Below are positions 7,584-16,065 of a stretch of DNA of 64,000 nt, in pieces. A program made the translations under genes and the position numbers. The stretch's first letter is position 1; the number at the start of each line of letters is the position of its first letter. Below the pieces are notes generated by a model. That model was not told the origin of the DNA, searched no databases, and saw nothing but the letters and a program-made list of their open reading frames with translations. The stretch spans positions 1-64,000 of the forward strand of contig NZ_RZYA01000003.1 in the NCBI RefSeq assembly GCF_004005495.1, read 5' to 3'. Source of the DNA: Streptomyces antnestii. GTDB lineage: Bacteria > Actinomycetota > Actinomycetes > Streptomycetales > Streptomycetaceae.

Positions 7584-9536
7584 ATGAGCGTTGACGGGCG
7601 GGACGAGCCACTCGAGAACAGTGGCGCGAGTGACACCGATACCAGCGGGCTGCCCGCGCGGCAGGTGCCGAGCCAGGGCGGCGCGCTCCAGGGCGGCTCA
7701 TCCGCCTCCGCCGCGTCCGACGCCCCCGCTCCCTCCGGCCCTTCCGGCCCCCCGGGCGAGGACCTCGCGGACGTGAGCGTCCCGCAGCAGCGGGAGCCCG
7801 GCGCGGATTCGGGCGCCTCCGTCCTGCCGCCCCCGCGCGAGACGCCCCCGGGGGACGCCGACCTGATCGCCCGTATGCGGTCCGGCGACGACAGTGCCTA
7901 CGAGGAGCTGTACCGCCGGCACTCGGAGGCCGTGCACCGCTACGCCCGTACCTGCTGCCGGGACGGGCACACCGCCGACGACCTCACGGCCGAGGTGTTC
8001 GCCCGCATGCTGCAGGCCGTACGCGGCGGCCGCGGGCCCGAGCACGCGGTGCGCGCCTATCTGCTGACCACCGTGCGCCGCGTCGCCGCGGGCTGGACGA
8101 AGTCGGCGAAGCGCGAGCACCTGGTCGAGGACTTCGCGGTGTTCGCTCAGCAGGCCGCCCGCTCCAGCGAGGTGTCCGACGACGACACGCTGGATCTCGG
8201 CGCCGACGTCCTCGCCATGCACGAGGCCGAGCAGTCCATGGCGATGCAGGCCTTCCGGTCCCTGCCGGAGCGCTGGCAGGCCGTCCTGTGGCACACCGAG
8301 GTCGAGGACGAGTCACCCAGCGCGGTCGCCACCCTCTTCGGACTCGACGCCAACGGCACGCGCGTGCTGGCCAAGCGCGCCCGCGAAGGCCTCAAGGAGG
8401 CCTACCTCCAGGCCCATGTGAGCATCACCCTCACCCAGGACGAGGAGTGCGCGCGCTACGCCGACCGGCTCGGCGCGTACGCCCGTGGCAGCCTGCGCAC
8501 CCGGGCCGAGCGCGGTCTTCGTAAGCACCTGGAGGAGTGCGCCAAGTGCCGGCTCGCCGCCGGTCAGATCAAGGAAGTCGCCAGCGGGATCCCCGGTGTC
8601 GTGCCGATCGCGGTCATCGGCTGGTTCGGTGCCGCCGGGTACGCGAAGGTGGCGGCGCTCATCGGGGGCGGCGCCGCGAGCGCGGCGGGTGCCGGTGCGG
8701 CGGCCGCGGCGGCGGGCGGCAGCTCCGGAGGGGCCGCAGGCGGTGGCGCCGCGGCGTCCGAGGGACTCGGCGCGCCCGTGAAGGCGGGCATCGCCGCCGG
8801 TGTGGTGGCCGCGGGTGTGGCCGTGGCGGTGGCGATCGCCCTCGTCGGCGACCCGCAGCCCAAGCCGCAGGCCCACAAGGCGAAGCCGCCGGTGTCGCAG
8901 CCCGTCGCCCCGCCGAAGCCCACGCCTCCCCCGAAGCCGGCGCCCAAGCCGCCGGCCCCGCAGCCGCCGCCTCCCCCGGCGCCCGCGCCGAAGCCGGCCC
9001 CCAAGCCGAAACCCACGCCCAAGCCGACGCCTCCTCCGAAGCCGAAGCCCACGCCGAAGCCCACGCCCACCCCGAAGCCGACGCCTCCCCCGCCGCCCGC
9101 CCCGGCCGTCTACCAGCTGAGCCAGCTGTCGTACAGCGGCCTCGGTGACGGCACCAAGCCGGAGATCCGGCCGGGCGAGAGCAGCTTCGTGTGGCAGCGG
9201 CAGGACCTGAAGATCGCGAAGAAGAACTACGCGAACGGGGTCACCGTCAACGCGACGTCCTCCGTGACCATCGACCTGAACCGCACCTGCACGGCGTACG
9301 ACGCCTTCGCCGGTGTCGACGACATGACGCTCGGGACGGGAGCGGTGCGGTTCTCCGTGTACGCCGACGGGGTGCGCGTGTGGAAGTCGCAGGTCATGCG
9401 GGGCGGCGACCCGGCCGTGCCGGTCCATGTGAATCTCACCGGGCACAAGGCGATCCGGCTGGTCACCGAGCCGCAGACGCAGTTCGACTCTATGGCCGTC
9501 GCGGACTGGGCCCTGTCCGGCTTCACCTGCTCGTGA
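7584..9536 (+). CDS. ECF sigma factor fused to a ZAS-like domain, TM helix, Pro-rich linker and NPCBM-like domain
   Basis: 650 residues, three to four times a normal ECF sigma factor. Order: disordered N-terminus (1-90); sigma region 2 (about 91-170, 'DADLIARMRSGDDSAYEELYRRH'); region 4 (about 218-278); a zinc-binding anti-sigma-like segment with H315-x3-C319-x2-C322; a Gly/Ala-rich stretch; one membrane helix (about 402-421); a Pro/Lys-rich linker (about 424-510); and a C-terminal beta-rich domain (about 512-650) resembling NPCBM carbohydrate-binding modules. Topology predicts the sigma and ZAS parts inside and the sugar-binding-like part outside. It may therefore act as a one-protein envelope sensor. 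A few ECF groups with such extensions are known; release by proteolysis is inference. Start ATG 7584. Confidence 0.88.
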   Translation: MSVDGRDEPLENSGASDTDTSGLPARQVPSQGGALQGGSSASAASDAPAPSGPSGPPGEDLADVSVPQQREPGADSGASVLPPPRETPPGDADLIARMRSGDDSAYEELYRRHSEAVHRYARTCCRDGHTADDLTAEVFARMLQAVRGGRGPEHAVRAYLLTTVRRVAAGWTKSAKREHLVEDFAVFAQQAARSSEVSDDDTLDLGADVLAMHEAEQSMAMQAFRSLPERWQAVLWHTEVEDESPSAVATLFGLDANGTRVLAKRAREGLKEAYLQAHVSITLTQDEECARYADRLGAYARGSLRTRAERGLRKHLEECAKCRLAAGQIKEVASGIPGVVPIAVIGWFGAAGYAKVAALIGGGAASAAGAGAAAAAAGGSSGGAAGGGAAASEGLGAPVKAGIAAGVVAAGVAVAVAIALVGDPQPKPQAHKAKPPVSQPVAPPKPTPPPKPAPKPPAPQPPPPPAPAPKPAPKPKPTPKPTPPPKPKPTPKPTPTPKPTPPPPPAPAVYQLSQLSYSGLGDGTKPEIRPGESSFVWQRQDLKIAKKNYANGVTVNATSSVTIDLNRTCTAYDAFAGVDDMTLGTGAVRFSVYADGVRVWKSQVMRGGDPAVPVHVNLTGHKAIRLVTEPQTQFDSMAVADWALSGFTCS

Positions 9537-9581
9537 GCGCCGCACGGCAAGCAAAGTACTGAACTCACCGGGCAGGCAGGC

Positions 9582-11687
9582 TCAGCGCCCCGCGCCCAGC
9601 GCCCCCCGCTGAGGCGCGACGCTCCCCGTGGGGACCGCCCTCTGGCGGGCCGGGGTGCCCGTCCAGCAGGTGCCGCGGCGGGCGAGCAGGCGGCGTAGCC
9701 AGAGTTCGAGGGAGACCAGGTCGGCGAGGCCGTCCAGCGGCAGGGGTTCGCCGTCGGCCGCGTCGCGCAGGGCCTTGCGGACGACGCGGGCCTCGATCAG
9801 ACCGGTCTGGGCGAGCAGCGGGGTGTCGAAGAGCTGGACGAGGTGGTCGGCGGAGACGCGCAGGCCCGTGCGGGCGGCCGCCGCTGACGAGCGTTGCGAG
9901 GGCGCGCCCCAGCCGGCCGGGAGTTCGCTGACGCCGGCGCCTTCGAGGACGGCGCGCAGGATGTCGGCGCGGGCACCGGGCCGGACGCGCAGCGCCTCGG
10001 GGAGGGCGCGGGCGGCGCGGACGACCTGGTTGTCGAGGAACGGGGCGTGCAGGCGCTGGAAGCGGACCTCGGCGGCCTGTTCGAGGACGCGCAGGTCGGC
10101 GGCGTGCCGGGCGAGCGCGGCGCGGGCCCGGAACGCGCCGGGCCGCTGGCCTGGACCCGGCCCGGGACGCGTGGCGCCGTCCTGGAGGCGAACCGATACT
10201 TCTGCCAGGGCCTCGCCCGTCAGCCAGCGCGCGGCGGGCCCGGGTCTGGCCCAGGCGAGCGCCGCGAGGGACGCGCCGACGGCCCCGGCATCGGCGTCGG
10301 GGGTCTCGAAACTTCGGCGCAACAGCCCGTCCGCGAGGCTTTCGACACCGGTCCGGTAGGACGTGCGGGCGAGTTTGCGCGCCGCGCCGTACACGCGCGC
10401 GGGGACAAGCACCGAGCCGCCGTCCGCCTTGGCGAGCGCGGCGACGGGCTTGACCATGTGCCGCCGGCGACGGTCCATCAGGAGGTCGGCGAGGCGGGCC
10501 GGGTGCGCGTCGAGGACCTGGCGGGCGCCGTGTCCGGTGAAGTGGTCGGCGCTGCCCGACAGGAGGCGGGCGCGGTGGCGGGCGGCGGTGACCAGGGAGG
10601 GGCCGGGCTCGTCGGTGAGGGGGCCGTCCAACTCGGCGTAGGGGAGCGCCTCTTCGCCCGCGGTGACGACGACGTGGTGCAGCCGGGGGTTCGCGGCGAT
10701 GGCGCCCGCGCGCCGCAGTTCGGCCTCGCGTCCGGCGGCGCCCGCGGTCAGGTCGTTGAAGGTGACGGCCAGGAGCCGTTCGCCCGCGCCCGTGCCATGG
10801 CCGAGGACCGTGCCGGGCAGTCCCGGCAGGCCGGCCGCGAGCAGCGCGAGGGTCGCGGAGGCGGGCCCGCCGGAGAGGTCGGCGCCGATCCCGGGGACGG
10901 GCATGCCGCGGGCCGCGCGCCGCTCGGCGGGGCCCATGCCGGGGACGGGTCCGGGGTCGATGTCGGCGCCGGGGACGTGCCGGGGCGCGGCGAGGCGGGT
11001 GCGGACGGCCTCGACGAGCGCGTCGCGCAGGGCGTCCACGGCGTGGGCGGGGTCCGCGGAGGGCGCGGCGACGGCGAGCGACGCCACCGGTTCGTAGCCG
11101 GCGATCTCGCGGGCGCCGGCGCGCAGGATCAGGGCGTGGCCGGGCGGGATGCGGCGGACGCCCTGGTACGGCGTCGAGTCGTGCAGGGCCTCGGGCACGT
11201 CGGGCGCGGCGAGCAGGGCCGCGAGGTGGCCGATGTCGAGGTGGGCCTCGATGAGGTCGGCGAGCGGCAGGGCGGCGGTCGCGTACGCGGTGCCGCCGGC
11301 CCAGGGGGTGTAGAACACGGGCCGCGCGCCCGCGAGGTCACCGGCGATCATGAGGCGGCGGCCGACCTGGACGACGGCCGTGTAGCTGCCGGGCCAGGCG
11401 GTGAGGTGGCGCAGGGCGCCGCCGCGCGCGGCGAACAGGCCGACCCTCAGCTGCTCGTCCGTGGCGCCGCAGGTGCCGAGTACGGCGATCCGGGTCTGTT
11501 CGTCGGCGCTGACGACGCGCACCTCGTCGGGGCGCCAGTCGCCGACCGCCCACAGGGGATCGGGGTCACCCCACAGGAGCTGGGAGCCCACGGGGTGGAC
11601 GGTCTCCCCGTCGGTTCCGGTCGAACCCGCGGACCCGAACCGCACGGGCCCGGCGGCGGTACTGCTCCACCCCACCAACCACCGCAT
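9582..11687 (-). CDS. Asparagine synthase-related protein, catalytically degenerate
   Basis: About 701 residues, start ATG 11687 with GGAGG six bases upstream. The fold layout matches AsnB/lasso-peptide B1-type enzymes: an N-terminal class II glutaminase-like half ('LTAWPGSYTAVVQVGRRLMIAGDLAGARPVFYT', about 95-127) and a C-terminal synthetase half. The N-terminus begins MRWLVGW, so the catalytic Cys2 needed for glutamine hydrolysis is absent. The ATP-pyrophosphatase loop is 'LSGGPASATLALL' (271-283) instead of SGGxDS, with Ala at the aspartate position. Ordinary asparagine synthesis is therefore unlikely; the real role is unknown. It is divergent from a differentiation-type regulator. Confidence 0.8.
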   Translation of the reverse strand: MRWLVGWSSTAAGPVRFGSAGSTGTDGETVHPVGSQLLWGDPDPLWAVGDWRPDEVRVVSADEQTRIAVLGTCGATDEQLRVGLFAARGGALRHLTAWPGSYTAVVQVGRRLMIAGDLAGARPVFYTPWAGGTAYATAALPLADLIEAHLDIGHLAALLAAPDVPEALHDSTPYQGVRRIPPGHALILRAGAREIAGYEPVASLAVAAPSADPAHAVDALRDALVEAVRTRLAAPRHVPGADIDPGPVPGMGPAERRAARGMPVPGIGADLSGGPASATLALLAAGLPGLPGTVLGHGTGAGERLLAVTFNDLTAGAAGREAELRRAGAIAANPRLHHVVVTAGEEALPYAELDGPLTDEPGPSLVTAARHRARLLSGSADHFTGHGARQVLDAHPARLADLLMDRRRRHMVKPVAALAKADGGSVLVPARVYGAARKLARTSYRTGVESLADGLLRRSFETPDADAGAVGASLAALAWARPGPAARWLTGEALAEVSVRLQDGATRPGPGPGQRPGAFRARAALARHAADLRVLEQAAEVRFQRLHAPFLDNQVVRAARALPEALRVRPGARADILRAVLEGAGVSELPAGWGAPSQRSSAAAARTGLRVSADHLVQLFDTPLLAQTGLIEARVVRKALRDAADGEPLPLDGLADLVSLELWLRRLLARRGTCWTGTPARQRAVPTGSVAPQRGALGAGR

Positions 11688-12335
11688 CGCCGCCTCCACA
11701 GGCTGTGGACAGAACCTCGTCGCGGAAATGCGGAGGTGTCCAGAGGAATTCCGAGGAACAGGATCCCCATGCTGCCACGAAGGAGACGTACGGGAGAGGC
11801 GACGGGGCGGCACGCGCGCCATCGAATGCGCCCCTTGTGAGCGGCAGTTGCACCCCTCGGGGTGCTGCCGGGGGCGCCGCGGACGCGGAACGCCGACGTC
11901 GATATTCGGCCAAATCGGCTGCGGATGGCCAGACCTGGGCACACCCCGTCGGCCACCGCGCGCAACGCGCGGTCCGGGAGACACCCTCGTCTCCCGGACC
12001 GGTCCGCCACCCGCGGGGATGAAGGCGGCGGTGTTCCCCCAGCCCGCTGGATCCAGTACAGCGGGCCGACCCACGCAGCATCCATGGAAACGCCGCCCCC
12101 ACCACCGCAGAAGAGCGCACGCACAGGCGCACGGCCACACGGCCGGAGCGCACCCCGGCGCCGCCGCCCGGGCACGTACTCGCGTACGGACAATAATCCC
12201 GCCATCCGGAACTATGCCCCTTAACGCTTGGGATCCGGCGAACTACGCTGGGTGCACGAATGCCGCGCGGTTATGCCAGGCCGAGCCGGTCGGCGTGGGC
12301 CGGGCGCGGCAGCCGTCTGTGTCGAGGGGTGGCGC
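11688..12335. promoter_or_regulatory. Divergent intergenic region
   Basis: About 650 bp between the asparagine-synthase homologue and the regulator at 12336. The only promoter-like element found is TTAACG (12221-12226), a 17-bp spacer and TACGCT (12244-12249), directed at the regulator. No convincing coding region, RNA gene or repeat was seen in the rest. Confidence 0.4.
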
Positions 12336-13763
12336 ATGTCCAGGGAGCAACGCGGGCCGAACGAGAAACTCGGCACCGTTCTCGCCCTCGCGGGAATCAG
12401 CAACGCGGGTCTGGCGCGACGGGTCAACGACCTCGGCTCACAGCGCGGTCTGACGCTTCGTTACGACAAGACCTCGGTGGCCCGCTGGGTCTCCAAGGGC
12501 ATGGTGCCGCAGGGCGCCGCACCGCACCTCATCGCGGCCGCCATCGGCCAGAAGCTGGGCCGGCCCGTGCCGCTCCACGAGATCGGCCTGGCGGACGCGG
12601 ATCCCGCGCCCGAGGTCGGTCTCGCCTTCCCGCGCGACGTGGGGGCGGCGGTGAAGTCGGCGACGGAGCTGTACCGCCTCGACCTCGCGGGCCGCCGCAC
12701 GGGCGGCGGCATCTGGCAGTCGCTGGCCGGGTCCTTCTCGGTGAGCGCGTACGCGACGCCCGCCTCCCGGTGGCTGATAACGCCGGCCGACTCCTCGGTC
12801 GCGCGCGACGTCCACCCGCCGGAGAGCGGCGGCGACAACGCCCCGCAGAAGGTCGGCCACAGCGATGTCCAGAAGCTGCGCGAGGCCGCCCAGGACGCGC
12901 GGCGCTGGGACTCCAAGTACGGGGGCGGCGACTGGCGTTCGTCGATGGTCCCCGAGTGCCTGCGGGTCGAGGCCGCGCCGCTGCTGCTCGGCGCGTACTC
13001 GGACGACGTGGGACGCGCCCTGTTCGGGGCGAGTGCCGAACTGACGCGCCTGGCCGGGTGGATGGCCTTCGACACGGGGCAACAGGAGGCGGCGCAGCGG
13101 TACTACATCCAGGCGCTGCGTCTCGCGCGCGCGGCGGCCGACGTGCCCCTCGGGGGATACGTGCTGGCGTCGATGTCGCTGCAGGCGACGTACCGCGGCT
13201 TCGGTGACGAGGGCGTGGATCTGGCGCAGGCCGCCGTGGAGCGCAATCGCGGGCTCGCCACCGCGCGGACGATGAGCTTCTTCCGGCTCGTGGAGGCACG
13301 CGCGCACGCGCGCGCCGGTGACGCGCAGGCCGCGGGGGCCGCGCTGCGGGCCGCGGAGGGCTGGCTGGAGCGGGCCCGCGACGGGGACAACGACCCGTCG
13401 TGGCTCGGCTTCTACTCGTACGACCGCTTCGCCGCCGACGCCGCCGAGTGCTACCGGGACCTGAAGGCGCCCCGTCAGGTGCGGCGCTTCACGGAGCAGG
13501 CGCTGTCGAGGCCGACGGAGGAGTTCGTGCGCTCGCACGGGTTACGCCTCGTGGTGTCGGCGGTCGCCGAGCTGGAGTCGGGGAACCTGGACGCGGCGTG
13601 CGAGCAGGGCACGCGCGCCCTTGAGGTGGCGGGCCGCATCTCGTCGGCCAGGACCACCGAGTACGTGAAGGATCTGCTGCACCGCCTGGAACCGTACGGG
13701 GACGAGCCCCGGGTGGTGGAGCTGCGGGAGCGGGCGCGGCCCCTTCTGATGGCACCGGCTTGA
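12336..13763 (+). CDS. Streptomyces regulator with N-terminal HTH and TPR-like repeats (sporulation-associated type)
   Basis: 475 residues, start ATG 12336 behind GAGGGG. The first 80 residues look like a helix-turn-helix ('[20 protein letters not shown]' and '[16 protein letters not shown]'). The C-terminal two thirds is helical and Ala/Arg-rich ('[32 protein letters not shown]'), with pairs of helices like tetratricopeptide repeats. This architecture is shared by many Streptomyces developmental and antibiotic regulators (NsdA-like). From memory the syntenic S. coelicolor gene is annotated as sporulation-associated. DNA binding and any signalling peptide are not demonstrable from sequence alone. 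Confidence 0.75.
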   Translation: MSREQRGPNEKLGTVLALAGISNAGLARRVNDLGSQRGLTLRYDKTSVARWVSKGMVPQGAAPHLIAAAIGQKLGRPVPLHEIGLADADPAPEVGLAFPRDVGAAVKSATELYRLDLAGRRTGGGIWQSLAGSFSVSAYATPASRWLITPADSSVARDVHPPESGGDNAPQKVGHSDVQKLREAAQDARRWDSKYGGGDWRSSMVPECLRVEAAPLLLGAYSDDVGRALFGASAELTRLAGWMAFDTGQQEAAQRYYIQALRLARAAADVPLGGYVLASMSLQATYRGFGDEGVDLAQAAVERNRGLATARTMSFFRLVEARAHARAGDAQAAGAALRAAEGWLERARDGDNDPSWLGFYSYDRFAADAAECYRDLKAPRQVRRFTEQALSRPTEEFVRSHGLRLVVSAVAELESGNLDAACEQGTRALEVAGRISSARTTEYVKDLLHRLEPYGDEPRVVELRERARPLLMAPA

Positions 13764-13864
13764 TGGCACCCGCGTAATGGCACCGGCGTAGCCGACATCC
13801 ACCCCCTGGTTTGAACGCGTTGTCAGTGGCGCAGTGCAGTATCGGGGGAGGGAGGTGAGGCACG

Positions 13865-15091
13865 GTGATGACGAGCGGGACGAGCGGGTACGACTGCGAT
13901 GTGCTGGTGATCGGCGGCGGGATCGTCGGTCTGTCGACGGCGTACGCCCTCACGCGCGCGGTGCCGGGCACCCGCGTGACCGTCCTGGAGAAGGAGCGGG
14001 TACCCGCCGGCCACCAGACGGGGCGCAACAGCGGGGTCATCCACAGCGGTGTGTACTACCGGCCCGGCTCGCTCAAGGCCCGGTTCGCGGTCGAGGGCGC
14101 GGCCGAGATGGTCGAGTTCTGCGCGGAGCACGGCATCGCGCACGCGGTCACCGGCAAGCTGATCGTGGCCACCGAGCGCGACGAGCTGCCCCGTCTGCAC
14201 GCCCTGGTCCAGCGCGGCCGGGAGAACGGCATTCCGGTGCGGGAGCTCGGCCCCGCCCAGATCGGCGAGTACGAGCCGTACGTGCGCGGCCTCGCCGCGA
14301 TCCACGTGGGCACGACGGGCGTCGCGGACTACGTGGCGGTGGCCCGGCAGCTCGCCGCGTCCTCGGGCGCGGACATCCGGTACGGCGCGGAGGTGGTCCA
14401 GGTCGACCGCCGCCCCGACCGCGGCGTCGCGGTGCGCACGGCCGCGGGGGACGTCGTCAGGGGGCGCGTCCTGGTGAACTGCGCGGGGCTGCACTGCGAC
14501 CGCGTCGCCCGGCTCGCGGGGGACGACCCCGGCATGCGGATCGTGCCCTTCCGGGGCGAGTACTTCGAGCTGGCCCGCCCCGAGCTGGTGCGCGGCCTGG
14601 TCTACCCGGTGCCGGACCCGGCGTTCCCCTTCCTCGGCGTCCATCTCACGCGGGGCATCGACAAGACCGTCCACGTCGGACCGAACGCGGTGCCCGCGCT
14701 CGCCCGCGAGGGCTACGACTGGTCGACGGTCAGACCGCGCGAGCTCGGCGAGACGCTGGCCTGGCCGGGTTCCTGGCGGATAGCGCGCCGGCACTGGCGG
14801 TACGGCGCGGGGGAGCTGCGCCGGTCGGTGTCGCGCGCCGCGTTCACGTCGGCGGTGCGCCGGCTGCTGCCCGCGGTGACCGCGGACGACCTGGTGCCGG
14901 CGCCGGCCGGTGTCCGGGCTCAGGCGGTCCTGCGGGACGGGACGCTGGTCGACGACTTCCTGATCCGCGAGGCGCCCCGCACGGTCCACGTGCTGAACGC
15001 TCCGTCCCCCGCGGCGACGGCCTCGCTCCCGATCGGCCGCGAGGTCGCCCGGCGGGCCCTGGCCGCGCTCGGGCGGGGACCAGGCACGTAA
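13865..15091 (+). CDS. lhgO: L-2-hydroxyglutarate oxidase
   Basis: 408 residues. An FAD-dependent oxidoreductase of the DAO superfamily that oxidises L-2-hydroxyglutarate to 2-oxoglutarate. The FAD motif 'VLVIGGGIVGLSTAYALTR' is at about 14-32. The LhgO-specific 'GRNSGVIHSGVYYRPGSLKA' follows at about 55, and 'FRGEYFELARPELVRGLVYPVPDP' lies in the substrate domain. A strong GGAGGTGAGG (13851-13860) precedes GTG 13865 and ATG 13868; either can be the start. It probably recycles a side product of central metabolism. It stands alone between the regulator and trmB. Confidence 0.93.
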   Translation: MMTSGTSGYDCDVLVIGGGIVGLSTAYALTRAVPGTRVTVLEKERVPAGHQTGRNSGVIHSGVYYRPGSLKARFAVEGAAEMVEFCAEHGIAHAVTGKLIVATERDELPRLHALVQRGRENGIPVRELGPAQIGEYEPYVRGLAAIHVGTTGVADYVAVARQLAASSGADIRYGAEVVQVDRRPDRGVAVRTAAGDVVRGRVLVNCAGLHCDRVARLAGDDPGMRIVPFRGEYFELARPELVRGLVYPVPDPAFPFLGVHLTRGIDKTVHVGPNAVPALAREGYDWSTVRPRELGETLAWPGSWRIARRHWRYGAGELRRSVSRAAFTSAVRRLLPAVTADDLVPAPAGVRAQAVLRDGTLVDDFLIREAPRTVHVLNAPSPAATASLPIGREVARRALAALGRGPGT

Positions 15092-15144
15092 GGGGAGGGC
15101 GTGAGGGGGCGTAAGGGGCGGGCGTGAGGGAGGGACCGGGCACG

Positions 15145-15160
15145 TAAAATCGCCTTACTG
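15145..15160 (+). promoter_or_regulatory. -10 element for a likely leaderless trmB mRNA
   Basis: TAAAAT at 15145-15150 lies nine bases before the trmB GTG, and there is no ribosome-binding site. Transcription would begin at or within two or three bases of the start codon. No clear -35 is visible. Confidence 0.45.
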
Positions 15161-16011
15161 TGTCTGAGTCACCCCACACCCCCGAAGCCCCCGGCCCCGA
15201 AGTCTCCGGTCCCGAAGCCCTCGGCCCTGACGCCCTCGGTCCCGACGCCTCCGGTCCCGCGCGTCCCAAGGGCGAGCCGCGCTTTCCCGACGGGCCCGCG
15301 CCCGATCCGGCCGGGTCGCACTTCGAGCGGCGCATCCGCAGCTTCCAGCCCCGCCGCAGCCGCGTCACGACCGGCCAGGCGGACGCCCTGCAGCGGCTGT
15401 GGCCCAAGTGGGGCTTCGACATCGACGGGCAGCGCGTCCTCGACCTCGACGAGCTGTTCGAGGGCCGGAAGCGCGTCGTCCTGGAGATCGGCTTCGGCAT
15501 GGGCGAGGCGACGGCGCAGATGGCCGCCGACGACCCGGACACCGGCATCCTCGCGGTCGACGTGCACACCCCGGGCCAGGGCAACCTCCTCGGCCTCGCC
15601 GAGCGCAACGGCCTGACGAACGTCCGCGTGGCCAACGGCGACGCGATCATCCTGCTCCGCGAGATGCTCCGCCCGGCCTCCCTCGACGGGCTGCGCGTCT
15701 ACTTCCCCGACCCCTGGCCGAAGAAGCGCCACCACAAGCGGCGCCTGATCCAGCCGGAGTTCCTCAGCCTCGCCGCGGTCCCCCTCAGGCCGGGTGCCCT
15801 GGTGCACTGCGCGACCGACTGGGAGGAGTACGCCGAGCAGATGCTCGAAGTCCTGAGCGCACACCCGTACTACGAGAACACTCAGCCCGACGGCGGATAC
15901 GCGCCCCGGCCCGCGTTCCGCCCCCTCACCCGCTTCGAGGGCCAGGGCCTGGACAAGGGACATGTGGTCCACGACCTGCTTTTCCGCCGTAAGGACACGA
16001 CCCAGGACTGA
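15160..16011 (+). CDS. trmB: tRNA (guanine-N7-)-methyltransferase
   Basis: 283 residues. Makes m7G46 in tRNA using S-adenosylmethionine. The SAM-binding motif 'VVLEIGFGMGEATAQMA' (about 107-123) and the family signature 'VYFPDPWPKKRHHKRRLIQPEFL' (about 183-205) are complete. The first 50 residues are a Pro/Gly/Ser extension with repeats of the type PEALGPDA, encoded by near-identical 15-bp DNA repeats; it lies outside the catalytic fold. Start GTG 15160 has no Shine-Dalgarno, consistent with a leaderless mRNA. Confidence 0.95.
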   Translation: MSESPHTPEAPGPEVSGPEALGPDALGPDASGPARPKGEPRFPDGPAPDPAGSHFERRIRSFQPRRSRVTTGQADALQRLWPKWGFDIDGQRVLDLDELFEGRKRVVLEIGFGMGEATAQMAADDPDTGILAVDVHTPGQGNLLGLAERNGLTNVRVANGDAIILLREMLRPASLDGLRVYFPDPWPKKRHHKRRLIQPEFLSLAAVPLRPGALVHCATDWEEYAEQMLEVLSAHPYYENTQPDGGYAPRPAFRPLTRFEGQGLDKGHVVHDLLFRRKDTTQD

Positions 16012-16052
16012 CGCCCGAGGGACATCCCGTCGCGGCCGGGGCTGTCCCTCGT

Positions 16053-16058
16053 TAGGGT
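16053..16058 (+). promoter_or_regulatory. -10 element of the prsW-like gene
   Basis: TAGGGT (16053-16058) ends seven bases before GTG 16066. Position and absence of a Shine-Dalgarno indicate a leaderless transcript. Confidence 0.45.
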
Positions 16059-16065
16059 CAACGCT

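Noticed and set aside
13834..15114. Alternative + frame over lhgO
   Set aside because: Arg/Gly/Ala-rich shadow of the L-2-hydroxyglutarate oxidase in another frame.
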